A DNA stretch of 64,000 nucleotides from Ricinus communis (lineage: Eukaryota > Streptophyta > Magnoliopsida > Malpighiales > Euphorbiaceae): NCBI RefSeq assembly GCF_019578655.1, contig NC_063256.1, positions 4,030,001-4,094,000 on the forward strand, given 5' to 3'. Position numbers and translations under genes: made by a program. Under the pieces are notes generated by a model, which ran no database searches, was not told the origin of the DNA, and worked only from the letters and a program-made list of their open reading frames with translations. Below are positions 47,291 to 58,035 of the stretch, one piece after another; the first letter of the stretch is position 1, and each line of letters begins with the position of its first letter.

Positions 47291-50200
47291 GAGAGACTGC
47301 CCAAATCGAAAGGCGATGAATGCCATCATGGCAGAATTCAACAAAGATAACTGCCAAGAAGAACCCCAAGCTGGCATGGGTTCTCTACAGCACTTAGGTG
47401 CGTTGTCAAAGCTCATCTCTTGCTCAGTCTCCAAGGAGAGAGGCCTGCTTTACATCGATGCGTTCATTGAGGGCAAAGCTGCATGCCCCATGCTCGATAC
47501 GAGTGCTACGCACAACTTCATGGACGTGCACGAGGCGAAGCGCCTAGGCCTGAAGCTATCCAAAGGAGTCGGCACGATTAAGGCTGTCAATTCGGAGGCA
47601 AAGCCTATGCATGGCATTGCGGAAAATGTGAAGGTGTAAGTTGGTGATTGGCAAGGTACGCTAGACTTTACTGTTGTGCCTATGGATGATTTTAAGGTTG
47701 TCTTTGGTCTAGCATTCTTCTATAAAGCCTATGCCATTCCGGTCCCTTCCATGAGATCTCTAGTGATCCTCGATGCTTCCAAGCTTCGAGTGATCCCCTT
47801 GAAGAGCATGGCAAAATCAAAACCTGCTGTGATCTCTACCTTGCAATTCAAGCGGGGTCTCAAGAACGGGGAGTGTTACGTCGCAACTATGAGGGAGCTC
47901 AACGATGAGGATGATGTTGAGCAGTCTGTCCCGACTTTGCCACCATCCATCGAAACAATCCTTGATGAATACAAGGACGTGATGCCGCTGAAGCTGCCGC
48001 AAAAAGTTACCACCAAAGCGAGATGTGGATCACCATATTGAGCTCGAGCCTGGTGCTAAACCTCCTGCCATGGCACCCTACCGCATGGCACATCCGAAGC
48101 TGGCTGAATTGAGAAAACAGCTCCAAGACTTACTTGATTCGGGCTATATCCAGCCATCGAAGGCCCCATATGGTGCGCCAATCCTCTTTTAAAAGAAGGA
48201 CGGTTCGCTACGTATGTGCATAGATTATCGGGCTTTAAACAAGATTACCATCAAGAACAAGTATCCAATCCCCTTGATTGCCGACTTGTTCGATCAATTG
48301 GGGAAGGCTCGATACTTTTCAAAGCTGGACTTGCGGTCTGGTTACTACCAAGTCTGCATATCACCTGGTGATGTGCCGAAGACAGCATGTGTGACGCGAT
48401 ATGGAGTTTTCAAGTTCTTGGTCATGCCTTTCAGTCTCACTAATGCCCCTGCCACCTTCTGCACCCTCATGAATAAGGTACTACATCCCTTTCTTGATAA
48501 GTTTGTGGTTGTTTATTTGGATGACATTGTTATATACAGCAACAGTCTTGAGGAGCATGTGTAACACCTCAAGCAAGTCTTCCAAGTACTCCGCGAACAC
48601 GAGCTGTACATAAAGCGCGAGAAATGCTCATTCGCGAAAGAAGAAGTGGAGTTTCTTGGCCATCGAATCAAGGATGGCAGGTTGATTATGGATCCAGCAA
48701 AAGTTAAAGCCATCCAAGAATGGCAACCTCCTTCCAAAGTGCCCGAGTTGCGATCTTTTCTTGGGTTGGTGAACTATTATCGGCAGTTCATCAAAGGCTA
48801 TTCTGCCATTGCCTCTCCATTGACGGAATTACTCAATAAGAATAAGGCATGGAATTGGGGTGAGGAATGCCAAGCTGCATTCGAAGCCTTGAAGGATGCT
48901 ATGTCAATGGAGCCTGTTATGTTGCTACCCGATTATAGAAAACCATTTGAGGTGCATACAGATGCCTTGGATTATGCCATTGGAGGCGTCCTCATGCAAG
49001 ATAAGCACCCAATCGCCTATGAAAGTCGCAAGCTCAACAAAACGGAGAGGCGGTATACTGTCCAAGAGAAGGAAATGATCGCCGTCGTCCACTGCTTGCG
49101 CACATGGAGACATTACTTGCTCGACAGCAAGTTCACTATTTTAACGGATAATGTGGTTACAAGCTATTTCCAGACTCAAAAGAAGTTGAGTCCTAAGCAA
49201 GCACGCTGGCAAGATTTCTTGGCTGAATTCGACTACAAGCTTGAATATAAGCCAGGGAAAGCCAACGTTGTCGCTGATGCGTTGAGTAGAAAAGCGGAGT
49301 TGGCTTCCATTGCTGCTAGCACGCCGAAGAGCGACTTCCTTAGCCGCATCAAGGAAGAAATGCAGCAAGACACTTTGGCCAAGAGCATCATCAAGCTGGC
49401 GATCGAGGGAAAAACTCGATGATTTTGGGAGAAAGATGGCCTTCTCCTCACTGTTGGCAATCAAGTCTATGTGACGAAGTGGGGAAATCTGCAGAGAGAA
49501 ATTCTGAAGGAGTGCCATGACTCCTTGTGGGCTGGACATCCTGGCATGACTCGCACACTTGCGCTAGTCCAATAAAACTACTATTGGCCGCAACTCAAGG
49601 ACAATGTGGAGGCCTATGTTCGGACCTGCCTTGTATGCCAACAAGACAAGGTGGAACAACAACAGGCTGCTGGCCTACTTGAACCTCTTCCTATCGCTGA
49701 AAGGCCGTGGGATAGTGTCTCAATGGACTTCATTGTGGCCCTACCGAAATCCGAAGGATCCGGAAGTATCATGGTTATTGTGGATAGATTTAGCAAGTAT
49801 GCTACTTTTATCCCTTCCCCGACGGACTGCAAAGTAGACGAGGCAGCTCGTCTCTTCTTTAAGAATATTGTGAAGCTGTGGGGCTTACTGAAGAGTATAA
49901 TCAGCGATGGAGACCCTCGGTTTATTGGCAAGTTTTGGCGAGAGTTATTTAAGTTGCTGGGCACAGACCTCAACTTCTCCACAAGCTTTCATTCGCAAAG
50001 CAACGGCCAAACGGAAAGGATTAATGCCTTGCTGGAACTCTACCTAAAGCACTATGTTAGTGGTCACCAGCGAGATTGGGCAAAACTGCTTGACGTAGCC
50101 CAATTCTCATACAACCTCCAACGAGGCGAGTCCCTTCGAAGTTATTATGGGACAACAGCCATTGATGCCTAATGCCATTGCTGTTGGCTATGGAGGAGCC

Positions 50201-50780
50201 AACCCTTCCGCCTATAAGTTTGCAAGGGAATGGCACGAAGAGGCAGATATAACAAGGGCATGCCTCGATAAAGCAGCGAAGCGCATGAAGAAGTGGGCTG
50301 ACGTGAAGAGACGCCCTAAGGAATACAACGCTGGCGACTTGGTGATGGTGAAGCTGCTGCCTAATCAGTTCAAGTCCCTCCGCAAAGTGCATAAAGGCTT
50401 GGTAAGGAGATATGAAGGCCCATTCCCAATTGTGAAACGTGTTGGTGCTGCTGCCTACCAGCTCCAACTGCCCTCGAGATTAAAAATCCATAATGTTTTC
50501 CATGTGAGTATGATCAAGCCATACCACAAAGACAGGGAAGACCCCAGCCGTGGTGAATCTAGAAGAGCTCCAACAGCCGTTGTCACCGAGTTCGACAAGG
50601 AGATTGAATGCATCCTTGCGGATAGAGTGATAAGAAGAAGAGGAGTTTCCAACTACACCGAATACTTGGTGAAGTGGAAAAATTTGTCCGACACCTAGGT
50701 TACGTGGGAACGTGAAGATTTGCTATGGCAATTCCCCGAGCATATCCAAAATTACAAAGCTCAAGGCGTGACGAGGACGT
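47290..50780 (+). pseudogene. gypsy pol with chromodomain, broken
   Basis: Protease: ACPMLDTSATHNFM near 47490 (the usual Gly of DTG is Ser here). RT from about 48060: [29 protein letters not shown] and the catalytic [11 protein letters not shown] near 48510. RNase H: FEVHTDALDYAIGGVLMQ and FTILTDN. Integrase from about 49480: HDSLWAGHPG, CLVCQQDK, SMDFIVALPKSEG, IISDGDPRF and HSQSNGQTER carry the zinc finger and D,D-35-E residues. The chromodomain is near 50590-50760 (RGVSNYTEYLVKWKNL, then VTWEREDLLWQF). Seven stops fall along the element and the frame changes near 48015 and 50120. Chromodomains direct insertion toward particular chromatin. Confidence 0.9.
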
Positions 50781-50802
50781 CGCGAGATTGAGTGGAGGAG
50801 GG

Positions 50803-51310
50803 TGTTACAGCCCACCTCATCTTGGGCAAGGCAAGGCTTCTCCATGGGCAGAAATATGCCCAACCCAATGCTGCAGCCTAGCCCAAGTTGGCTGCCCAAG
50901 GAAACCAAGGGAAGGATCTAGAAATTGCTGGAGGATGCAAAGTCGTATGCCAAGCCAAGGAGCTGCCTAGAAGCTTCCCTTGTTTATACATAAAGTAGCT
51001 TCCAAAGGAAACCTTGTACACAAGTAGCTTGTAGACAATTCTAGAAAAATGATTCCTAGCCACAAGTTGAGGAGGTGAGAAGCCTATAAATACCCTCCCC
51101 ATTTATCATTTGTAAGATACAAGAGGAAGGTTTGAAACTTAATAAAGCTCTTCATATTTACAAAGCTCAAGTGCTTTCAACTTTCTACCCTACCCAAGTC
51201 CTAAACCCCTGCTGTCTACTTTGCTTACCTACAATCTCTCTCAATTCACATCTAGGCTTACTTAGTTCGACTTTGTCAAGCAAATTAATTTAAGCCGAAG
51301 TTTCGTGACA
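50803..51310 (+). repeat. 3' LTR of the gypsy element
   Basis: It begins TGTTACAGCC after the purine tract AGTGGAGGAGGG (50791-50802) and ends CGTGACA. Compared with the 5' LTR it lacks about 11 bases near 50861 and about 26 bases near 51285. One of its first five bases has changed, so the end inverted repeat is imperfect here. Confidence 0.92.
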
Positions 51311-51724
51311 CTTAGCTATATACAAGCTTTAAGTAAAGAAGGAAAAGTGTAATTATCTGCAAGATAACCATCATTTAAGACTTTAACAAAAAGGAAAATC
51401 GCATTGAGTGGGGTGTTGGATCGAGAATAGAACACGAGCCATGGTATTGATGAGAATAATGTATGTTTGGGGAATTTGATCGAACATGCGGTGCGCATGC
51501 TCCATAGAGGACGACGTAGGATTAAGCGGAGGAGCCTGATTAGAATGTGGAGGTCATTTTGGAGGTGGGTTTTGATGGTGAAGGCATGGATTTGCTTGAG
51601 TTCTTATAGGGAAGTGCATTTTGGTAGAAGAGATAGAGAGTATGGTGCGTCATTTGTGCTGTGTTTTGAGGGAGGAAATTTAGTCACTAGTGAAGATGGG
51701 GATGCAGTCCTTCAATGGTACGTG

Positions 51725-52300
51725 TTTTATTGTTCTAAATAATAAAGAAAATAGTGCAATATGTGTATGGAGTAAATACTTTTTTATCTATAATTTTATT
51801 ATAAATTAAGTTTATTTGAAAAGAATTTTATTAGTTTATTTAATTTCATAACTATTAAAATTAAATTTATAAAATATAAAGTCCTTCGTTTCTATAGTTC
51901 TGCTGCTCATTTTAATTTACCCATAAACTATATATATTCCTAATAGATTCATAATTTTTTTTAAAAGAAAATTAAAATTAAAATTTATCAATAAAACAAG
52001 CAAAATTAACATACTAACTATATTAATGGACCGATAAAATAACTTAGAGATTGTTCAATGCATATCTCACAAACTATATTTTGATTACTTTAATTTCTCA
52101 TGTCAAATTATAAATTTCAGGTAGAAAAAGATATAAGCAACATACAAACTAATTGACTGGTAAATAGATAATTTTTGTCTTCTAGTGTTTATTTAAGAGT
52201 GTTAAATTTTTCAATAATATAAACATTTATCCCAAAATGATTTGGCTAATTAGGAAAGAAAAGAAAAGAAAATGGCGGGCATGTGGCAGCCAACAAGTGA
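51725..52300. other. Short intergenic gap
   Basis: AT-rich, no exon. The right end leads into the promoter of the 34-residue repeat gene. Confidence 0.5.
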
Positions 52301-52312
52301 GGACAAAGACCT

Positions 52313-52400
52313 GCTATATAACAAATCTCCCATTGGATCTTGCTACGTTAAGAAACAAGTCTTGCAGATTTTGAACTCGAAAAGGCAAGAAAGTAAGTGA
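52313..52400 (+). promoter_or_regulatory. TATA box and 5' leader exon of the repeat-protein gene
   Basis: GCTATATAACA (52312-52322) is a strong TATA box. A leader from about 52345 would end at AAA/GTAAGT (donor at about 52394), opening a leader intron of about 0.9 kb that closes at the AG just before the ATG at 53319. An intron in the 5' UTR is common in plant genes. A (TTA)n run lies inside it at about 52583-52609. Confidence 0.45.
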
Positions 52401-53318
52401 CCCACTTTGATTTACATTCCTAGGAAACTTGACCCTTTCTTTTTGTTTTAGGGTTCTTAAATTTTTTATTTTCATCCTCATTCTCTTCACTCTTCATTCT
52501 TGCTGGTGTTGCTTCCTGTACTGAACCAGACCTTTTCTTTTAAATATTTGTACTTTCTGGTAAGCCCGCCATCTATCTCTCTCTTATTATTATTATTATT
52601 ATTATTATTGGACTTTTCTTCCGTTCTTTTAGTATTATTCTACCCATTGACCTACTGTTGTTTTCTATTTTGTTCCAATCAATGGCAACCTTATTTTATC
52701 TTTTCCTTTTCTTTTTATTTATACTCTACCTTTATTACTCAACTTACATTGCTTTACTGTTGATTAAACAAAAACTGCAACTGGCCTAAATCTGAAAATA
52801 ACAATATGATGTGTACTTTATTTTTGCTTTCTTTTTGAACTGGGTTTTTATAGATGTTTAGGTATCAACCCTGATGCCATTAGTAAATACTAGTGGGTTT
52901 TGTTATTTTGCAATTTTTTTCCAGAAATGTTTGGTTCAATTTCATTCTTGTGTTCTTGGTTATCTATATAATGTTTAGGGTGAGCATTTATTCTTCTACT
53001 ATACTGGGAAATTTCATTATTCTTCATGTTTGAATCCCAATTTGTCGTTGTAAATGGTTCAGTGTTAGCTTATGATTAAGTGTCTCATTATTCTTCATTT
53101 TTGAATTCTAGAGACAATTTTCCCCCTTTTTACTTAAATTGGGCCATGGAATTATTAGCAAAAGGTCTATAAATGGAAAGCTAGATTTTGTGCATTTTGA
53201 CTTCTGTCTTTTGTTTGTTTGTTTGTTTGTTTTCTTAGTTTTTAGTGGTTCTGAAAGTAGAGCAGTGTGTTATTAGATATTTCATATTTTTTGTCCTTGG
53301 ATGCATTGACTGTTGAAG

Positions 53319-56011
53319 ATGACCATCAAACAGAGAGATAATGTTCAAGACTTTTCACAACAGAAGAAAGTTTTGTGTCTAAATGAAAAAGATGGAAAAT
53401 TAAGTGAAACAGCAGAAAGAGAGTTGCTTCAAGTGTCCAATAATGTACAGCAGAAGTTGTGGAAGACACTCTGGCTTGCTGCTTCACATCAGTGGGCAAT
53501 TGGTAAGGACAGCCAAATTGTTGAAGAATCTACTGAAAATAGAAAGGTTGAGGACAAAGGAACATATTCAATTGAACAAATGCAATTAGACAGAGAGCAT
53601 GTTGATGCAGAAAGCAACTCTAAGGGAGGCAATGATCATCTGTTGATTCTTGCACAATCTGCTGAACTCATGTTAGAATCTGATAGCTTAGATGGTGTAT
53701 ATAGGAATGATCAGAATCAAGAAGGTAAGTGCTTTAGAGTTCGATAGTCAATTCTAATTTGTTAGACATTTGACTGATGTTATGTTAATAGTTATATAAT
53801 CAGGGTTTGACATTACTCCAGGGGATCAAGATTCATCGGGAAGTATGAACCATGCTGCAGGTACTGGTCATTGTTACTTTTCATTTTTAATTTCGATATT
53901 ATATGCCCTTAGTATGTTGCTTACCTAGCATTTCTTTTCAGATCTTAAATCTCCTGGGAAACAAGTTGAAGTGACATCTGTAGTTGATTGTGTGAGAAGT
54001 GAAGAGATTGGATTCCAGGGAAGTAGAACTCCACGCTTGAGTCAAATTCGACGTCAAGCTCGATCACAATGCAATTTATTGTTGCAAGAGAGGCTTGGAG
54101 AGTCCATGGTTGAGCATATGCAAGGAAGAAGAATTCGTCTGACTCAGATTCGACATCAAGCTCGGTCCAAAAACCATTCACAACTGCAGGAGAAGATACA
54201 AAAACATTCATGCGGAGATTCACAGGGAACAGTTGTTCGTTTGAGTGAATTTAGGCGTCAGGCCCGGTCAAGAAGTAACTCGTTAGTGCAAGAAGTAATT
54301 GAAGATCACATGCTCTGGCATTTGGATCACCAAACCTCTAAAGGTGAACTTTCTCAGAAATGGTTTGAGGGAATAACTGGAAAAACCATAATCAAACTTG
54401 CTAGTTTCTGTTTCTGACTGAGTGCTGCTACCTGGACATAGTCCCTTAGTGGGAGGAAGTCTTGAAAGAATTGCCTTTCCTTCACTCTTGGACTTATCCA
54501 ATCTAGATCGCAGTCTTATTTGAATATTCTTGTTGCATCACAATGCTTATATCCGGTCAATCTGCTGCATTTGTTCCAGATGATCATAGGCAGAGGATTA
54601 TTGCAGATCTATTTGGAGAAGAAGATGGTAGTAGAGCAGGTTAGATTTGTTCTTTGTTGTCATGGCATTAATATCTTATAAACTCCCTAATAGGAGTTTC
54701 AAGTTGCTTTTTTAGATTTTAAGTGTTTACATTTGGTTAAGAGTTGTACTGTTTCCCCAGACTGCAAGCTATCTTGATGGTTCTTCAGCAGGTATTGTGC
54801 TACGAACTGATAGTTTTATGCATGTAGAAATGTTGTGTCACTTAAAACAAGCTTTAGAACTCTTTATGCAGTAGGTCTGTAGCTTTCCCTCCAAATTTAT
54901 AATTTGTATTGCCATGAATAATGTTTTGCCTGATTAGTTTTATATGATAACTCCTTCTGAACAGACTCTGGTCTATAAGGTAAGCACCCGGATTGGAGAT
55001 TCTTTGTGAAGTCACATTGATCTGTGTAGAAACATGCTGAACTCTGAGATGTCATACTCTTAGATCACTAGATTCTTAAGTATTAACTTGCATTTTCGGG
55101 ATTTATAGTTGCAGATTATCATCGATCGGAAGTGGATAGCATGCATGATTCTAATGTAAATGGGAGAGTCGATCAATCTGTACCTGGTATGTGTTAATTT
55201 GTTTCATTTGATGCTTTGATTCGGGTGTTTGGCCCATATGTGGGACTTACAATGCCAATGTTATGGTAGTGAGCATTGAAGTTCAGGACAAGATGATCCC
55301 AGAGAAAGGAAGAATGCGCTTAAGCCAATTACGACGTGAAGCCCGATTGGGAAATGCTAGCACATTGCGTGGAGGTGTGTTATGCCTTTTCCTATCAGTT
55401 ACATTTGTATATTTTATTTATTTTGTGGACATGTACATGTCCAAAAAATTTCTCAGAACCCTTGTTTTACTCCATTTTCAATTATTTGGCAATTTGGAGG
55501 ATTTCTTGGGAAGAACGTCAAATGCTAGCATTACCAATCAAAGGAGTTGACTAGGGACAGGAAAATATTTCAAAATTTAGTTCTAGGAATAAAAGTTGCA
55601 TATCCTAGGTGATTGTTTGGTTTGGCAAACCAAGTGAATGGGAATAGTAACCATGTTGAAAAGTTGGAAGTGTTTAGTTTTGAAGTGGAAGAAAGAAATA
55701 CATTCTGCCAGATGTTATTGCAGCTTTCTGGGATTTCTTTCTTAATGTGCATCAATTGTTGTATAATCCTACTAGTAAAGTTATTCATAAACCTTTCAAA
55801 TGATAGAATATGCAAAACTGAAACAATAGCATCAATGTTCATAACACTAACTTGTTAGTGATTTTTTGATAGGCCAGATAATTGTGGATCTTAGAAATGT
55901 TTCTTCATGCCCCAAGTTTCAAGTTTTACAAGGCTTATATTGGTTGAATAGAAGGTGCTTTGGAGTTGTTTGCTTGTAATAGCTGGTATTATTGCAGCTG
56001 AAACAAATTGA
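53319..56011 (+). CDS. Unknown plant protein with exact 34-residue RLSQIRRQARS repeats
   Basis: Seven coding exons (53319-53724, 53804-53860, 53942-54343, 54580-54639, 55115-55186, 55282-55374, 55998-56011) all join in the same phase (after the first base of a codon) and give about 367 residues. I do not recognise the family. The N-terminal half is hydrophilic, Gln/Glu/Asp-rich. A basic repeat follows at residues 186-219, 220-253 and 254-287, and again in a short form from 345. Each starts R-L-S/T-Q/E-I/F/L-R-R/H-Q/E-A-R and includes a conserved L/V-Q-E at positions 17-19. No signal peptide or membrane segment is seen. The in-frame TGA at 53307 supports the start. Exon 2 could instead begin at 53822, also in frame. 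The last exon is the weakest: without that splice the frame runs to 55550 through a hydrophobic stretch. Confidence 0.6.
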
Positions 56012-56014
56012 AGT

Positions 56015-57067
56015 CTCTGGTTTTAACTTAGGTGCCATAAGATGAATACTTGACCCCACAAAGCATATCAACCAGAAGCATAAGATCTTGGAGAACTACG
56101 AAATTTTTTGGTGTACTTTGCCACGAGTCAATTCTCAATTACTTGCAATTTCCACTAAAGTAATATTTTCAATAGTGTTCTCCCAAGGATTTTAGATAGT
56201 GCTTTTTTCTTTTTCCTTTACATCATAAAGTAATAACCAAAATAGTTGCAAAATCAAATCTCTATATTGTAGTACCTATTTTTCCTAAACTATCTTAAGT
56301 GCATATGACTTTGTATCTTTAAGATTACTTATAGTTATTTTTTCATTTAATTCTGCAGATAGAATATGTGGTTTGCTAACTGCAAAATGGAATCTGAATA
56401 AGATTTTTAATTAAAGCCATTTTGTCACTCTAGACATGCTATCTGAAATCTAATTTGATTTAGCTCCTGCTGAACAGAACTTAACTTGTAACACAACTGA
56501 TAACACATAAAGTTGAAGTCACTGTCATGTATCGCGAAGTTGAGCAGTGGAAGGAGAAGCTGAAGGTGGCGACATTTATCTCCAATGGTTACTAGAATTT
56601 TGACAAACCTCACATGATAAGTTTTTGATATATATATTTAGAATGGCAACATAACATTAGGAATTTCTTTGGTAGACAAATTTTACAGGGTAGATAGTCC
56701 AATATCTCATACTCATAGTTTGACCAGCAATGTAATTACGGCAATATTGCTCTACTAAACGACTTCATATCCAATTGTTTTTCTTCCTTATATTTTGTCT
56801 TCCATATCCAACTTTATGCTCTTCTGTCAACTATATGCTGTCTACGGTAATGACTTGCATCTTGAGTCTCACTGCCTAACTGCCTGTTGGTGATGTTGAT
56901 TGTATTAAAAGCACAGCGATTTGAGACAAACTAACTTTACCGAGGATTCAGCTGAAACTTGAGTTTGGCTAAGTTAACCTGATTGTATAGAATCATTGTT
57001 GGAGTACAGTGTCAATATTGTCTGCGATTAGCTCCTGCTAATCTCCTTCAAGCAACATCGGATGATG
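56015..57067. other. 3' flank of the repeat-protein gene; no further gene seen
   Basis: AT-rich with no exon I can join to the upstream gene beyond 56011. It should hold that gene's 3' UTR. Confidence 0.45.
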
Positions 57068-57075
57068 GTTAGTGT

Positions 57076-57688
57076 TAGACCTGGCTAAGGGTCTGAACCA
57101 GTCCGGAACCACCAGTTCATTTAGACGTTGAGCTTTGAGCAGGACCATTTGTGGTTGAAGTTCATTATGATTCCAGTTAATGCCGGTTCGATTCTGATTC
57201 AAATAATAAAAAAATTAAAATTTAAAATTTAAAAAAATTGTGAAAACTATAATTTTAAAAAAATAAAAATTCATCACACCCTTTAACATATGTTATATAT
57301 TTTGTAAAATTTATGATAATAACTATATATTTCATAACGGTTAAGTATCATAATTTATTTAGTTATTTTTTCTAAGTGTTAACTAAATTTGAATTTAACT
57401 AAATATTTAAATAACATCAAGTAATATTTTTGTATTTATTTTATATTTTTTTATCTAAGCCATAAATGGATCAAACTTAAACATAAGATTAAAAATTTAT
57501 TTTTTAAAATTTACTTCTTTTAAGGATTCGTATCATCAGTTCAAGTTCACTCAATTTAGAATTTTAACTTACCCTTGCCCCTTTTAGGCCGGTTCATGAA
57601 CATGACCATTGATTAGGGGCTGGCTTCCGATTCCACTGGTCCGGTTTGGTCCAGTTTGCTGTTCGAGGCGATCTTTTGGCTAGGTCTA
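57076..57688. mobile_element. Small hAT-type MITE, 613 bp
   Basis: The ends are inverted repeats: TAGACCTGGCTAA on the left, and TAGACCTAGCCAA when the right end is read on the other strand, 11 of 13 the same. They are flanked by GTTAGTGT (57068-57075) and GTTATTGT (57689-57696), an 8-bp duplication with one change. The inside is AT-rich and non-coding, and both ends are richer in GC with CCGGTT/AACCGG-like motifs. It differs from the longer element at 38513-40218 in its terminal sequence. Confidence 0.75.
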
Positions 57689-58035
57689 GTTATTGTTATG
57701 CTAAAGCAGGCACAAGATCATTTTGCCAATTTGTTTTATCCATAATGTTAGAAGTTGATTTATTGATTCATGCCAGGCAGTGCTCCTGCAGTTATTCCCT
57801 ATATGCTCAGTTTCCATACTAGCTGTATAGAAAATTGTGGGTAAAATCACAAGCGATCATGGAGAAATACAGTTAATGTATTTTTTTCCTATCGCTCTTC
57901 ATACAAAAATATGCAGTATTTTATTCTTCTATACTTAGCAAAAGCCTCAACTAGCACAAACTTTCTTCAATGCTGATCATAATTACATCAGTGTTGATGA
58001 TCTGATTGTCAATCAGCTTAACACCATGGATAGTG

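Larger units (their letters stand above)
45553..51310 (+). mobile_element. Ty3/gypsy chromovirus LTR retrotransposon, inserted in the PPR pseudogene
   Basis: The element has a 5' LTR (45553-46097), a tRNA-Met primer site, gag, protease, RT, RNase H, integrase and a C-terminal chromodomain, a purine tract and a 3' LTR (50803-51310). CTTA flanks both sides (45549-45552 and 51311-51314) as the visible target duplication. The order with integrase after RT is that of Ty3/gypsy, and the chromodomain marks a chromovirus. Stops stand at 46234, 47637, 48190, 48562, 49420, 49573 and 50696. Frameshifts lie near 47275, 48015 and 50120. The LTRs differ at roughly thirty sites plus two gaps by eye, so the insertion is older than the copia element. 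Confidence 0.95.
44221..51720 (-). pseudogene. DYW-type PPR protein pseudogene, OTP85-like, split by a retrotransposon
   Basis: On the minus strand the N-terminal part (51720-51311) and the rest (45552-44221) form one PLS-class PPR gene interrupted by the gypsy element. In order: a region around ELKQIHAFTIKTHLQ, NYTFPSLLKAC just before the insertion, then KQLHDLTIKLGLNDNVY, ISYNAIIMIYARSNRPNEAL, PDEITFLGLFYACSHTGL and the E domain around VPGCS-like KIPGCSLTEVNSVVHEFF. Remnants of the DYW domain follow (VPDISLVFHAEMNDEERE, AIAFGLLNTPPRTTIRVV, CHSAAKFIS). Stops occur at 51612, 45006, 44461 and elsewhere, with at least three frameshifts and a deletion in DYW. From memory the sequence is closest to Arabidopsis OTP85 (At2g02980), a chloroplast editing factor for an ndhD site. 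Confidence 0.8.
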
